This document shows positions 9,660 through 18,070 of a stretch of 64,000 bases of DNA, piece after piece. A program made the position numbers and the translations under genes. The notes beneath the pieces are model-generated. The model had not been told where the DNA came from, did no database searches, and worked only from the letters and a program-made list of their open reading frames with translations. Where the stretch lies: the NCBI RefSeq assembly GCF_003020585.1, contig NZ_PXUE01000005.1:62001-126000 (forward strand), in the 5' to 3' direction. Origin of the DNA: Chryseobacterium aurantiacum. GTDB taxonomy: Bacteria; Bacteroidota; Bacteroidia; Flavobacteriales; Weeksellaceae. How positions within the stretch are numbered: the stretch's first letter is position 1; every line of letters begins with the position of its first letter.

Positions 9660-9729
9660 CTTCGACTCCAATCAGTATGACACTGCTAATGATAATATTT
9701 TAACGATGTCATGCTGAACAGAGTCGAAG
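9660..9729. repeat. Imperfect palindromic repeat, REP/MITE-like
   Basis: Two 23-base arms (9660-9682 and 9707-9729) pair with 4 mismatches around a 24-base loop. The ends are CTTCGACTC and GAGTCGAAG. It fills the gap between two minus-strand genes, ends 20 bases before the aminotransferase stop, and could act as a transcription attenuator. Confidence 0.75.
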
Positions 9730-9748
9730 CATCTATTTTATGTAAAGA

Positions 9749-11002
9749 TTACTTTAATTTGTTCAAAGCGCTCTCCAGTTTTGGAAGCATTACCTTGATC
9801 TCATCCACAGCTAATCCTCCAACAGAAGCACGGAACCAAGGTTCAGATTTATCTTCCCCGAATGCTGAGAATGGTACTAAAGCTACTCCAGCTTCATTAA
9901 TTAAATAGAAAACCAAGTCAGAAGAGTTTTCAATGGCAGCTCCATCCGGTTTTGTTTTTCCGATATAATCTAACTTAATAGTAAGATAAAGTGCTCCCAT
10001 AGGCTCTATACTGTCCACAGAAAGTCCTTTTACTTTTAAATCCTGAACTCCACCGTGAAGAACTTTTAGGCTTTCTTCAAGTTTTCCTTTGAAATCTTCT
10101 ACGAATACATTTACATTTTCAGGGTTTTCATAGAATTTTGCAGTAGCTTCCTGCTCTGGCTTTGGCGCCCAAGCTCCCACGTGGGTAAGAAGTGCTTTCA
10201 TTTTATCTATGATATGTGCAGGACCGAATCCCCATCCTACACGTACTCCTGTTGCAGCAAGACATTTAGAGATTCCATCAATATAAATGGTATATTCTCT
10301 CATTTCAGGGAAAAGAGAAACCGGATCTACGTGTTCTGCTCCAAAAGTAAGGTTAGAATAAATTTGGTCATACATTAAGTATAACGGCTTTTCATCTGCC
10401 CCTCTTTTTTTGTTTTCAGCGATCACCAATTCACAGATTTCTGAAAGTTGCTCTCTTGTAAACATTGTTCCTGTAGGGTTCAATGGTGAACAAAGTGCCA
10501 GTAAAACAGCTCCATCCAAATGAGGTCTTAAATCATCTGCTGTTGGAAGGAAGTTGGTTTCAGGTTTGGTTTTTACTTCTACAGCGTTGGCTGAAGTAAG
10601 GTAAGCGTAGTGATTATTGTTCCAAGACGGTGTAGGATATATTACTTTATCTCCCTCATCTACAATTGTTTTGTATACGGCATAGATCAAAGGTCTTGAT
10701 CCTGCTGTAATCAGGATGTCGTTAGCTGAATAATCCAGGTTCCATCTGTTTTTCAGATCCTTGGAAACTTCCTTTCTTAAAGATAAAAGTCCGTTTGCAG
10801 GAGGATAGTTTGTCAGATTATTCTGATAGGCTTTCTGAATCTCTTCCTTCAGCAATGCCGGAATAGGATAGATATTAGAATTCAGATCACCAATAGTAAG
10901 ATTGGCAATTTCTGCTCCCTTTGCTTTTAGATCATTTACCTCGTTACCAATTTTTACAATTTCAGAACCGATCAGGTTCGCTGCTAATTTTGAAACTTTC
11001 AC
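9749..11002 (-). CDS. Pyridoxal-phosphate aminotransferase, class I/II
   Basis: 417-residue fold type I aminotransferase. The Schiff-base lysine is Lys246 in GISKCLAATGVRVGW. Asn175 (NPTG), Asp212 and Tyr215 (YDQIYSNL) are the expected PLP contacts. The SKxxAATGxRVGW pattern resembles aspartate aminotransferase-like enzymes, but substrate specificity cannot be read from this. It is probably the last gene of a run from the phosphosugar mutase through the lipoprotein at 11030 (gaps of 21 and 27 bases). No obvious signal peptide, so cytoplasmic. Confidence 0.92.
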   Translation of the reverse strand: MKVSKLAANLIGSEIVKIGNEVNDLKAKGAEIANLTIGDLNSNIYPIPALLKEEIQKAYQNNLTNYPPANGLLSLRKEVSKDLKNRWNLDYSANDILITAGSRPLIYAVYKTIVDEGDKVIYPTPSWNNNHYAYLTSANAVEVKTKPETNFLPTADDLRPHLDGAVLLALCSPLNPTGTMFTREQLSEICELVIAENKKRGADEKPLYLMYDQIYSNLTFGAEHVDPVSLFPEMREYTIYIDGISKCLAATGVRVGWGFGPAHIIDKMKALLTHVGAWAPKPEQEATAKFYENPENVNVFVEDFKGKLEESLKVLHGGVQDLKVKGLSVDSIEPMGALYLTIKLDYIGKTKPDGAAIENSSDLVFYLINEAGVALVPFSAFGEDKSEPWFRASVGGLAVDEIKVMLPKLESALNKLK

Positions 11003-11029
11003 TTTTTTCTTATTTAAAATTTACTAATA

Positions 11030-11929
11030 TTATCTTCTCAAATTGATTCTCTCTTCTATCTGATCCACAGGTACATGGGCATCATAAGCGGCTATTAGTT
11101 CTTTAGTTTTTTTCGCAGTAATAGAATTTGGATATTTTTTGATGATTCTATTATATTCTTCTCTCTTATCATCATAAATTTTGCCTTCTTCGCTGTCATA
11201 AATTCGATCACCGTCCATTCCCAGAAGATAATCCAGCAAGTAATTATGATAATCCTGTTTTACCACTTTTATCAGCGGGCTTTTAGGATATTTATTCATA
11301 AAATTTTCCCAAACGATTAATCTGTCTCCTAATTCTTCCCAGGTAATCAAAAGCCCCCCATTCACAGCATAGTTATCTTTTCTGTCTTTTGCTATCTGTG
11401 AGATATAGGCATCATAATCCGGCGTTACCTTATTCTTAAAAACAGACACATAATAATCTGGTAATGAATGAATTTCGGTAAGTCCTTCTCCCATTACACG
11501 GAATTCAAGACCTGCTTTGTTGAGTTCGACGGCAATTTTCTTTACATTCTCCGGTAGGTTGTAGGTGTCGGGCTCTCTTGTATGATAATCAACATATTTA
11601 TCCAGTATATCCATATGTAAATCATTCAGACAACTGGTATACTTGTCTCTTATTTTTACATAGTCTTCATAAACCTTGTCATTCTGTTCCGGGCTATTTC
11701 CTGCAATTTCTTTATCAATTTTGGTACGATACCATTGAAGTGCCGTGATGTAGTCATCCGTCTTATGATTAGGAGAACAAGCTGTATCAATAGGTTTATA
11801 CTGATCTTCCTTGGTTTCGTTTTTTATAATTGAATCATTGGCAGGCTTTACATCCGAAACGGCAGTTTCTTTTTTACAGGAAACTACGGCTGCAGAAAGC
11901 AGGCAAACTGCTACAATTTTTTTTATCAT
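11030..11929 (-). CDS. Lipoprotein, unknown function
   Basis: 299 aa. The lipobox is VVSC with Cys18. The rest is mostly helical with many Lys, Asp and Tyr, including two segments of the form NKYPKSPL and KKYPNSITAKKTKE that look like the ends of TPR-type repeats. I do not recognise a family. It lies in tight order between the phosphosugar mutase (21 bases) and the aminotransferase (27 bases), so it is probably cotranscribed with them, but the functional link is not evident. Confidence 0.8.
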   Translation of the reverse strand: MIKKIVAVCLLSAAVVSCKKETAVSDVKPANDSIIKNETKEDQYKPIDTACSPNHKTDDYITALQWYRTKIDKEIAGNSPEQNDKVYEDYVKIRDKYTSCLNDLHMDILDKYVDYHTREPDTYNLPENVKKIAVELNKAGLEFRVMGEGLTEIHSLPDYYVSVFKNKVTPDYDAYISQIAKDRKDNYAVNGGLLITWEELGDRLIVWENFMNKYPKSPLIKVVKQDYHNYLLDYLLGMDGDRIYDSEEGKIYDDKREEYNRIIKKYPNSITAKKTKELIAAYDAHVPVDQIEERINLRR

Positions 11930-11950
11930 CTGTCTGCTATTACCTTAGGA

Positions 11951-13666
11951 TTAATCCAGTTTTAAATCTGTTTTAACTGCTTCGATTTTAGCTTCCAATG
12001 ATTTTAATTTATCTTTAAAATCTGCTTCAGACTTAATAACGTCTTTTACTGAAACATAGAATTTAATTTTTGGTTCCGTTCCGGAAGGTCTTACACAAAC
12101 TTTGGTTCCGTCCTGTGTATAGTAAATTAATACATTGGATTTCGGAATATCGTTCATTACTTTTTTCTCGCCATTAGAAACAGTGAAACTGGTTTGCTCT
12201 TTAAAGTCTTTCACTTCTTCCACTAATGAACCTGCCAATTCTTTTGGAGGGTTTTCACGGAAGTTCTTCATCATATTCTGAATTTCTTCAGCTCCTTCTT
12301 TTCCTTTTCTTACGATGTTTACCAGTCCTTCGTAATACATTCCAAGATCTTCATAGATCTCGATCATATACTGATACATTGTTTTTCCGTTGGCTTTACA
12401 CCAAGCAGCAATCTCACAAGCCAAAACGATACTACCACAAGAATCTTTATCACGAACAAAATCTCCTGTCATGAAACCGAAACTTTCTTCTCCTCCACAT
12501 ACAAATTTCTGTGTTCCTTCAGCCTCACGGATCATTTTTCCGATCCATTTGAATCCTGTAAGACCCACTTTGCATTCAACACCAAATTTTTGTGCAATAT
12601 CATAGAAAACATCAGAAGTTACAATCGTAGAACCGATAAATTCTTTTCCTGTAATTCTTCCTTGTTTTTGCCATTCGTGCAGAATATAGTAAGTAAGGAT
12701 GGTATTGGTCTGGTTTCCGTTCAATAACTGCATTTCACCGTCAAGGTTTCTTACAGCAATTCCCAGTCTGTCTCCATCCGGATCGGTTCCGATAACAATA
12801 TCAGCGTTGGTAATTTTTGCAAGATCCATTGCCATTTCCAATGCCGCAGGTTCTTCCGGGTTCGGTGAATCTACTGTCGGGAAGTTTCCACTTGGGATCA
12901 TTTGTTCTTTTACAAGATCCACTTTTTTAAATCCTGCTTTTGCTAAAGCTTTTGGAATTGTGGTGTACGTTGTTCCGTGGATAGATGTAAAGACAATATT
13001 TAGGTTTTCTTTTCCAGCGTTCTGATAAGTAGAGTTTTCAATACAGGTATCGATATAAACATCGTCCTGCTCTTCTCCGATCCACTCAATCAGATCATCA
13101 TTACCGTTGAATTTAATTTCTTCAAATTTTACAGAATAAACTTCATTGATGATGGCTTCATCATTTGGCGGAACAATTTGCGCTCCGTCATTCCAGTATA
13201 CCTTGTAACCGTTATATTCCGGTGGATTGTGAGAAGCTGTTAATACAATTCCTCCGTTACATTTTTTATCACGAACTGTGAAAGACAATTCAGGGGTAGG
13301 TCTGTGATCTTTGAAAAGCAACACCTTAATTCCATTGGCCGTTAAAACATCTGCAACCAATTTTCCGAATTCTTTTGAGTTATGACGAACGTCATAGGCA
13401 ATGGCCACCTTAATTTCTTCTCCCTTGAACTGTTCCAGCATATAATTTGCCAATCCCTGGGTAGCCTGTCCTAATGTATATTTATTTAAGCGGTTGGTTC
13501 CTACTCCCATTATCCCACGCATTCCTCCAGTCCCGAATTCCAGTTCTCTGTAGAAAGAATCTTCCAGATCAGGAGAATTGCTTTCGATCAAAGATTGTAC
13601 AGCATCTCTCGTTTCTTTATCGAATGTATCACTTAACCAAAGTTTCGCTTTTTCTAATGTTGTCAT
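11951..13666 (-). CDS. Phosphosugar mutase (phosphoglucomutase/phosphomannomutase)
   Basis: 571-residue alpha-D-phosphohexomutase that interconverts hexose 1- and 6-phosphates, providing precursors for glycogen, exopolysaccharide or LPS. All four signature loops are visible: catalytic phosphoserine Ser145 in TASHNPPEYNG; the Mg2+ loop GTDPDGDR with Asp295, Asp297 and Asp299; the sugar-binding loop GGEESFGF; and the phosphate-binding RPSGTEPK near residue 530. The longer form (about 570 aa) is like PGM2/PgcA. First gene of a probable three-gene unit. I see no exact promoter box ahead of it, only a short repeat at 13685-13701. Confidence 0.94.
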   Translation of the reverse strand: MTTLEKAKLWLSDTFDKETRDAVQSLIESNSPDLEDSFYRELEFGTGGMRGIMGVGTNRLNKYTLGQATQGLANYMLEQFKGEEIKVAIAYDVRHNSKEFGKLVADVLTANGIKVLLFKDHRPTPELSFTVRDKKCNGGIVLTASHNPPEYNGYKVYWNDGAQIVPPNDEAIINEVYSVKFEEIKFNGNDDLIEWIGEEQDDVYIDTCIENSTYQNAGKENLNIVFTSIHGTTYTTIPKALAKAGFKKVDLVKEQMIPSGNFPTVDSPNPEEPAALEMAMDLAKITNADIVIGTDPDGDRLGIAVRNLDGEMQLLNGNQTNTILTYYILHEWQKQGRITGKEFIGSTIVTSDVFYDIAQKFGVECKVGLTGFKWIGKMIREAEGTQKFVCGGEESFGFMTGDFVRDKDSCGSIVLACEIAAWCKANGKTMYQYMIEIYEDLGMYYEGLVNIVRKGKEGAEEIQNMMKNFRENPPKELAGSLVEEVKDFKEQTSFTVSNGEKKVMNDIPKSNVLIYYTQDGTKVCVRPSGTEPKIKFYVSVKDVIKSEADFKDKLKSLEAKIEAVKTDLKLD

Positions 13667-13748
13667 ATTTATATCTAGTTTGGAAGCTGAAAGCCTGAAA
13701 AATGGACGCTTTCTTTTCGTCGTTTCCTACATTCAGCTGATGATTTTT

Positions 13749-14450
13749 TTAATTTAATTTCTTATTTTCTACTCTTGTTGTCTTATCTACTTTAAACGCT
13801 CTGATCGGGTCATTATAATAGATAAATTTTGCTGTATTATGAATATTTCCTTTTAAAGAATCCTTTACATTTACTTCAGCATAATTTCCATTTTTGGAAT
13901 CAATATTCAGGTTGGTTATTTTCCAGTAGGGAGCAATTAAACTCGCTGTATCTGAAATCTTTATAACAGCATCTTTTGACAATCCTAAGAAGTTGGCGCG
14001 GCTTCTATTCTGCATTTCCACCTCTGCTCTTCTCGTATTAACAGATCCCATAAATGTAGCATGGTTTTTCATATTAAGCTTGAAATTATCGGTTTTAATT
14101 TCGCTTGAAATATTCATTTCCACAGAGTCTGCAACGGCAACTTTTTCAAGATTATATTTTGAATAAATAGTTACATTATAAAAATCTACACTTTTTGTTC
14201 CTCTTTTTTCCTTAATAAAAAGCGTTTTGTCTTTTACATCTACATCAAGGTTATTTGCCACATTGGGATAGGTTTCTATTTCCACAAAGTTTTTAGGACC
14301 TCTGGCATAGAAAACACGAAATTTCCCGGTAAGATCCAGATTAACAAACTCCGGAACTTCCACATCTTTCTTTTCAATATTTCCTTTTGGAGAAACTTTT
14401 CCACAGGAAACCACCGCAACCAGCATTAATGTGTATAATACTTTTTTCAT
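13749..14450 (-). CDS. DUF2807 (head GIN domain) lipoprotein
   Basis: 233 aa with a lipobox VVSC (Cys16). The body is a right-handed beta-helix-like repeat: strand pairs with alternating VEIETYPN, NVTIYSKYNLEKVAVADS and FKLNMKNHATFMGSVN, and a run of small polar residues. This is the pattern of the DUF2807/head GIN domain family, common in Bacteroidota as surface or periplasmic proteins with unknown ligands. Its own -7 box is at 14555, giving a leader of about 100 bases. Confidence 0.85.
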   Translation of the reverse strand: MKKVLYTLMLVAVVSCGKVSPKGNIEKKDVEVPEFVNLDLTGKFRVFYARGPKNFVEIETYPNVANNLDVDVKDKTLFIKEKRGTKSVDFYNVTIYSKYNLEKVAVADSVEMNISSEIKTDNFKLNMKNHATFMGSVNTRRAEVEMQNRSRANFLGLSKDAVIKISDTASLIAPYWKITNLNIDSKNGNYAEVNVKDSLKGNIHNTAKFIYYNDPIRAFKVDKTTRVENKKLN

Positions 14451-14554
14451 ATTTAATTTTAAATATTCTACTAACGATCTTAGGGATCTACTCTATTGAA
14501 AATTTCCGGAATCTTTTATACATCCGTCATGAAACTTTCAATAATATCTTTTAA

Positions 14555-14562
14555 CAAAAATA
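14555..14562 (-). promoter_or_regulatory. -7 box for DUF2807 gene
   Basis: Minus-strand TATTTTTG, exact TAnnTTTG, about 105 bases before the start at 14450. Confidence 0.45.
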
Positions 14563-14683
14563 GGATTAAAATTTCTAAAAAACTTTGTCATTTGACAATA
14601 AAAAACCTGATAATTTTCAATTTTACTTTTTTTTTAGACCTAAGAAAAGAATAATTGCTCAAATAAAATTAAAGTCAATCATC

Positions 14684-14691
14684 TATTTTTG
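14684..14691 (+). promoter_or_regulatory. -7 box of the candidate small RNA
   Basis: TATTTTTG, exact TAnnTTTG, ending 4 bases before the first base of the closing stem of the RNA at 14695. No clear -33 box; a TTG at about 26 bases is too far. Confidence 0.5.
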
Positions 14692-14694
14692 AAA

Positions 14695-14781
14695 TCGCCC
14701 AGCACGTATAGTCATTTAATCAATTATTTTTTTTGATGAAATGGCCTAAAATCCCAACCTAATACTTTCTGGGCGTTTTTT
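14695..14781 (+). ncRNA. Candidate structured small RNA, class unknown
   Basis: No ORF here. The ends pair perfectly, CGCCCAG (14696-14702) with CTGGCG-type partner CTGGGCG (14769-14775), followed at once by six T, an intrinsic terminator on the plus strand. Inside, GTCATTT/AAATGGC continued by ATCAA/TTGAT forms a 12-pair hairpin with one mismatch and a U-rich loop. An unpaired tract CTAAAATCCCAACC lies between that hairpin and the closing stem. A -7 promoter box sits immediately upstream. No plus-strand gene follows within 9 kb, so it looks free-standing rather than a leader. A known Flavobacteria RNA family is possible; I cannot name it. Confidence 0.55.
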
Positions 14782-14806
14782 CGGAATGGAGAAAGGATTA
14801 AATAAA

Positions 14807-14839
14807 AATACCTCAGAAAGAAGAACTTCCTGAGGTATT
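14807..14839 (-). terminator. Intrinsic terminator after glycosyltransferase
   Basis: Perfect 10-base stem AATACCTCAG/CTGAGGTATT with a 13-base loop, followed on the minus strand by TTTTATTT. Confidence 0.8.
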
Positions 14840-14875
14840 AATAGGGTTTGATTTTAGTTAATATGGCTTACAACC

Positions 14876-15826
14876 TTATATCACTTCGTCAATATTATAA
14901 TTTTTATGTTCGCGGTTGGTTCTGATAATCATTTCTCCAAGGAACCCTGCCACAAATAGTAATGTTCCCATAATCATCATTGTTAAAGCAATAAAAAACC
15001 AAGGATTATTGGTAATTAAATGCCCATAAATACCTCTTGCAACATCAATTAGCTTTGAAATTCCCAACCAAAGGGCTGAAAGGAAACCGAAGATAAACAT
15101 CAACGTCCCTACTGCTCCGAAGAAATGCATAGGTCTTCCTCCAAAGCGACTTACAAACCAAAGAGTTACCAAATCCAGAAAGCCTCTAATGAACCTTTCT
15201 GTTCCGAATTTCGAAGTTCCGTAAGGTCTTGCCTGATGCTGAACTTCTTTTTCTGTAATTCTTCTGAATCCTGCATTAGCCGCCAATACCGGAATATAAC
15301 GGTGCATATCACCATATACATCCACCGATTTTACAACCTGCTTTTTGTAAGCTTTCAGGCCACAATTGAAATCATGAAGTTCAACTCCGGATACTTTTCT
15401 GGCTGCGGCATTGAATAGTTTTGACGGAACATTCTTGGTCATTACATTATCAAAACGCTTCTTTTTCCACCCTGAAACAATATCGTAATTATCATGAACT
15501 ACCATATTATACAGCTCAGGAATTTCTTCCGGAAAATCTTGCAGATCGGCATCCATGGTAATTACCACATCTCCGTTTGTTCTTGAAAAGGCAGCATGAA
15601 GTGCCTGTGATTTTCCATAATTTCTGGAAAATTTAATACCGTGGATCTGAGGATGCTGTACTTTTAAGTTCTCAATAATGCTCCACGATAAATCCGTACT
15701 TCCATCATCTACAAACCATATTTCGTAAGACAAACTATTGGTTCTGCAGACGTTATCAATTCTTGAAAAAAGTTCTTCCAGAGAATCTTCCTCGTTCAGT
15801 AACGGAATAACTATAGATAAATTCAT
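14876..15826 (-). CDS. Glycosyltransferase family 2, membrane-anchored
   Basis: 316-residue GT2 enzyme like DPM1/GtrB, transferring a sugar from a nucleotide donor to a polyprenyl phosphate on the cytoplasmic side. The N-terminal GT-A domain has VDDGSTD (about 39-45) and the metal-binding MDADLQD (Asp92-x-Asp94), which is characteristic of dolichyl/undecaprenyl-phosphate sugar transferases. Two C-terminal membrane helices (about 237-262 and 283-308) anchor it. It is the second gene of a unit with the DUF4199 protein 15 bases upstream, a pairing seen repeatedly in Bacteroidota. Ends at a strong terminator. Confidence 0.92.
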   Translation of the reverse strand: MNLSIVIPLLNEEDSLEELFSRIDNVCRTNSLSYEIWFVDDGSTDLSWSIIENLKVQHPQIHGIKFSRNYGKSQALHAAFSRTNGDVVITMDADLQDFPEEIPELYNMVVHDNYDIVSGWKKKRFDNVMTKNVPSKLFNAAARKVSGVELHDFNCGLKAYKKQVVKSVDVYGDMHRYIPVLAANAGFRRITEKEVQHQARPYGTSKFGTERFIRGFLDLVTLWFVSRFGGRPMHFFGAVGTLMFIFGFLSALWLGISKLIDVARGIYGHLITNNPWFFIALTMMIMGTLLFVAGFLGEMIIRTNREHKNYNIDEVI

Positions 15827-15841
15827 TTAATTTTAATAAAA

Positions 15842-16444
15842 TTAGGCTTGTTCTGTTTCTTCGGGCTGATAGATCGTTCTCGTTCTGAAAAATGCTCCGA
15901 AAAACACTGACAAAACTACGTAAAATATAAGAATTGCTGCAAAATATCCTGAAAAATGACTTGCGGTAAGCATATCTTTTCCTTTCACAGCCTCTGGAGT
16001 GAAGCTTTGTAGCCTCTCTTTATACTTCTGATCCAGCTCATCAATGTCTTTTTGATGCTTCATAATCTTTCTGGCTGAAGTATATTCAGTATCCAATTCC
16101 GATTTCTGTCTTTGAACATATTGATAGTTCAGCAGCTTCTTTGCATCTGGATCTACAAAGTTTAAAAAAGAATAAATACTGAAAATTGAAAGAATTCCTC
16201 CGATGAACATCGGAACGAAAGCTCTTTTGAAAGCTTCTTTAAAACTTACCACTCTATGGTTGTTCCAGTATAATTTTACAGACCAAAATGCAGCTCCTGC
16301 ATACAAGATAGGCAGAATAAACGCGTTGGCTTTCAGTGAAATATCAAAATAATTGATACCTGAAAAAAAAGTATATACTACAAAGAAAACAATCATTGTA
16401 GCAATAAAAAGTATAATTCCTAGTGTTGATGGACTTTTCGTCAT
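15842..16444 (-). CDS. DUF4199 membrane protein
   Basis: 200 aa with four predicted membrane helices (about 10-30, 38-56, 75-97 and 165-188) and a charged coiled stretch (110-150) between helices three and four. This fits the DUF4199 family, found in Bacteroidota next to a GT2 glycosyltransferase as here (15 bases upstream of it). Its role is unknown; a flippase-like or accessory partner for the polyprenyl-sugar made by the transferase is a plausible inference. Confidence 0.82.
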   Translation of the reverse strand: MTKSPSTLGIILFIATMIVFFVVYTFFSGINYFDISLKANAFILPILYAGAAFWSVKLYWNNHRVVSFKEAFKRAFVPMFIGGILSIFSIYSFLNFVDPDAKKLLNYQYVQRQKSELDTEYTSARKIMKHQKDIDELDQKYKERLQSFTPEAVKGKDMLTASHFSGYFAAILIFYVVLSVFFGAFFRTRTIYQPEETEQA

Positions 16445-16541
16445 ATTTAAATTTTTAGAAAAAAGTTGAAAAATTATTCCTCTAAATGTCAGCTGTTTAG
16501 CTTTACCACTGCATTTTTTCGACTAATTTTCTTTAATAAAG

Positions 16542-16572
16542 TTTTGAAGTTTACAAATATTTCCTACCTTTG
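16542..16572 (+). promoter_or_regulatory. Promoter of the SRP RNA gene
   Basis: TTTTG (16542-16546), 18-base spacer, TACCTTTG (16565-16572), one of the clearest Bacteroidota promoters in the window. The RNA's first pair (GGCAAG) begins 4 bases downstream. Confidence 0.85.
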
Positions 16573-16576
16573 CAAC

Positions 16577-16679
16577 GGCAAGTCCTAAACAACCAGCTCC
16601 TGAGAATCCTCCAGGGTGGGAACGCAGCAAAGGTAATTGGTCGTAGCGGTGTGATTTAGGTAGCTTGCCATTTTTTTTT
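16577..16679 (+). ncRNA. ffs: Signal recognition particle RNA, small bacterial type
   Basis: About 93 nt hairpin RNA. The ends pair as GGCAAG/CTTGCC, then CCTAAA/TTTAGG, then CCAG/TTGG-type pairs up to the conserved tip with the asymmetric loop and tetraloop (GGTGGGAACGCAGCAAAGG, 16616-16634). This is the domain IV core bound by Ffh, and the GGAA and GCAGCA elements are diagnostic. A T run at 16671-16679 ends it. SRP RNA with Ffh targets inner-membrane proteins. It stands alone between two minus-strand genes. Confidence 0.93.
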
Positions 16680-16789
16680 GGTTTAAAGTGAGAAGAGAGG
16701 TAATTTGATAATTATCTTTTTTTGTTTTTAATACCTTACGCATCATTTTCATTTTTCTAATTTTTAGATTACCTCAGTTTTATTCTCTA

Positions 16790-17476
16790 TTAAAATTCGA
16801 ATGTTTCTCCCAGTTTTGGTAAAACAAGTTCTACATTTTTATCTGCAAAATGCTTTAAAGCACTTTCATGGTTGATCTCAATGGCAGGGAAAGTATCAAA
16901 GTGACATCCAATTACCTTTGGAGTTTTCAATAGTTCTGCTGCTGCAAAAGACGCTTTTCGTGGGCACATTGTGTAGTGGCTACCGATAGGAAGGATAGAA
17001 AGATCTATGTTCCCATACAATCTTGGAAATAATTCCATGTCTGCCATTACTCCTGTATCTCCTGCTAAATAAACATTCTTCCCTTCAGGAAGTCTGAAAA
17101 TATACCCCACAGGAACCCCTCCGTAGCTCCCATCAGGGAAAGAACTGGTGTGGTGAGCCGGAACCATGGAAATTTTAAGATCGTCGATTTTTGCTGATCC
17201 TCCAAGGTTCACATCGTCTGTATTCTTCGCTGATTTGAAATAACCGCATACTTCAGGCACTCCAATTATGGTTGCTTCAGGATAATGCTGTAATACTTCT
17301 CCTACATCCGCGATGTGATCGCCATGTGCATGGGTCAGCAGGATGTAATCGATTTTTTGAGCGGTAATATCAAAACCTGATTCCGCTTTTTTGTAGTTGT
17401 AAAAAGGGTCGCTCAAAATGGTCTTGTCCTTATACGTGAACAAGAAACAATTTTGCCCTAAGAATTGTATTTTCAT
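16790..17476 (-). CDS. UPF0173 metal-dependent hydrolase
   Basis: 228-residue metallo-beta-lactamase-fold protein of the UPF0173 group, usual length. The dinuclear metal motif HxHxDH is at His49, His51, Asp53 and His54 (THAHGDH). Further metal ligands include His in VPAHHTSSF, Asp in LAGDTGVM and His in IGCHFDTF. Cytoplasmic; substrate not known, so hydrolase is by family only. No exact promoter box ahead; a long imperfect hairpin repeat fills the upstream gap. Confidence 0.9.
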   Translation of the reverse strand: MKIQFLGQNCFLFTYKDKTILSDPFYNYKKAESGFDITAQKIDYILLTHAHGDHIADVGEVLQHYPEATIIGVPEVCGYFKSAKNTDDVNLGGSAKIDDLKISMVPAHHTSSFPDGSYGGVPVGYIFRLPEGKNVYLAGDTGVMADMELFPRLYGNIDLSILPIGSHYTMCPRKASFAAAELLKTPKVIGCHFDTFPAIEINHESALKHFADKNVELVLPKLGETFEF

Positions 17477-17498
17477 TTTAAATTTAGTTTAAATTTTT

Positions 17499-17584
17499 AA
17501 ACACAAATGACTCAAATAGTTTCACAAACAGCACACTCATTAACGTTAGTGAAATTTGTGAAAACATCCGGGTTATTTGTGTTT
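17499..17584. repeat. Long imperfect inverted repeat, TTTGTGAAA type
   Basis: Two 30-base arms (17499-17528 and 17555-17584) pair with roughly 7 mismatches, ends AAACACAAAT/ATTTGTGTTT and inner TTTCACAAA/TTTGTGAAA. It lies between the SRPBCC and UPF0173 genes and resembles short palindromic elements in other gaps here (56838, 25832). Confidence 0.7.
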
Positions 17585-17606
17585 TATTTAATCATAAGTC
17601 GTTAGC

Positions 17607-18053
17607 TTATTTCTGTGGAAATTTATCCTCAATCAGGTTCAGTTTAATTCCGTGTTCCAAATAGGCTTTACAGCCATCCAAAACCGTCGTAAAACCGCCT
17701 GTATTGTCATTAATCACTTTTAACAGATCTTCACCAGTCTGGCTGAATCCATAGCTTTTAATAACAACAAGGGTTCCTTTTTCCATTGTTTTAAACTCAT
17801 AGTCTACATTTGTTGAAAGCGCTCCCCATTCTGTTCTGATCAGCTCATTTGGAATAATTTGCTGAACTTTTACTTCAGATTTTACGCCATACATTTCCCA
17901 CTCCCAGGTTGCCGTTTTTCCTTCTTCAAGTTTTCCTGTAGATTTTGTAAACCAGAAATTGGTAGTTACTTCGGGATTGATGAATGCTTCAAAAACATCT
18001 TCAATCGGTTTTCTGATAAGCATTTGTGCTTCAACGTAAATTGTAGGACTCAT
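17607..18053 (-). CDS. SRPBCC (AHSA1/START-like) protein
   Basis: 148 aa with the Aha1/Bet v 1-like beginning (EAQMLIRKPIEDVFEAFINPEVTTNFWF), a glycine/glutamate turn and EWEMYG strand, and a C-terminal amphipathic helix (DGCKAYLEHGIKL). This cavity fold binds hydrophobic ligands; no enzyme activity can be assigned. It begins 17 bases after the menA stop and could be cotranscribed with menBA. Members of this family near menaquinone genes are not a known rule, so any link is inference. Confidence 0.85.
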   Translation of the reverse strand: MSPTIYVEAQMLIRKPIEDVFEAFINPEVTTNFWFTKSTGKLEEGKTATWEWEMYGVKSEVKVQQIIPNELIRTEWGALSTNVDYEFKTMEKGTLVVIKSYGFSQTGEDLLKVINDNTGGFTTVLDGCKAYLEHGIKLNLIEDKFPQK

Positions 18054-18070
18054 AATATGATATTTTAGAT

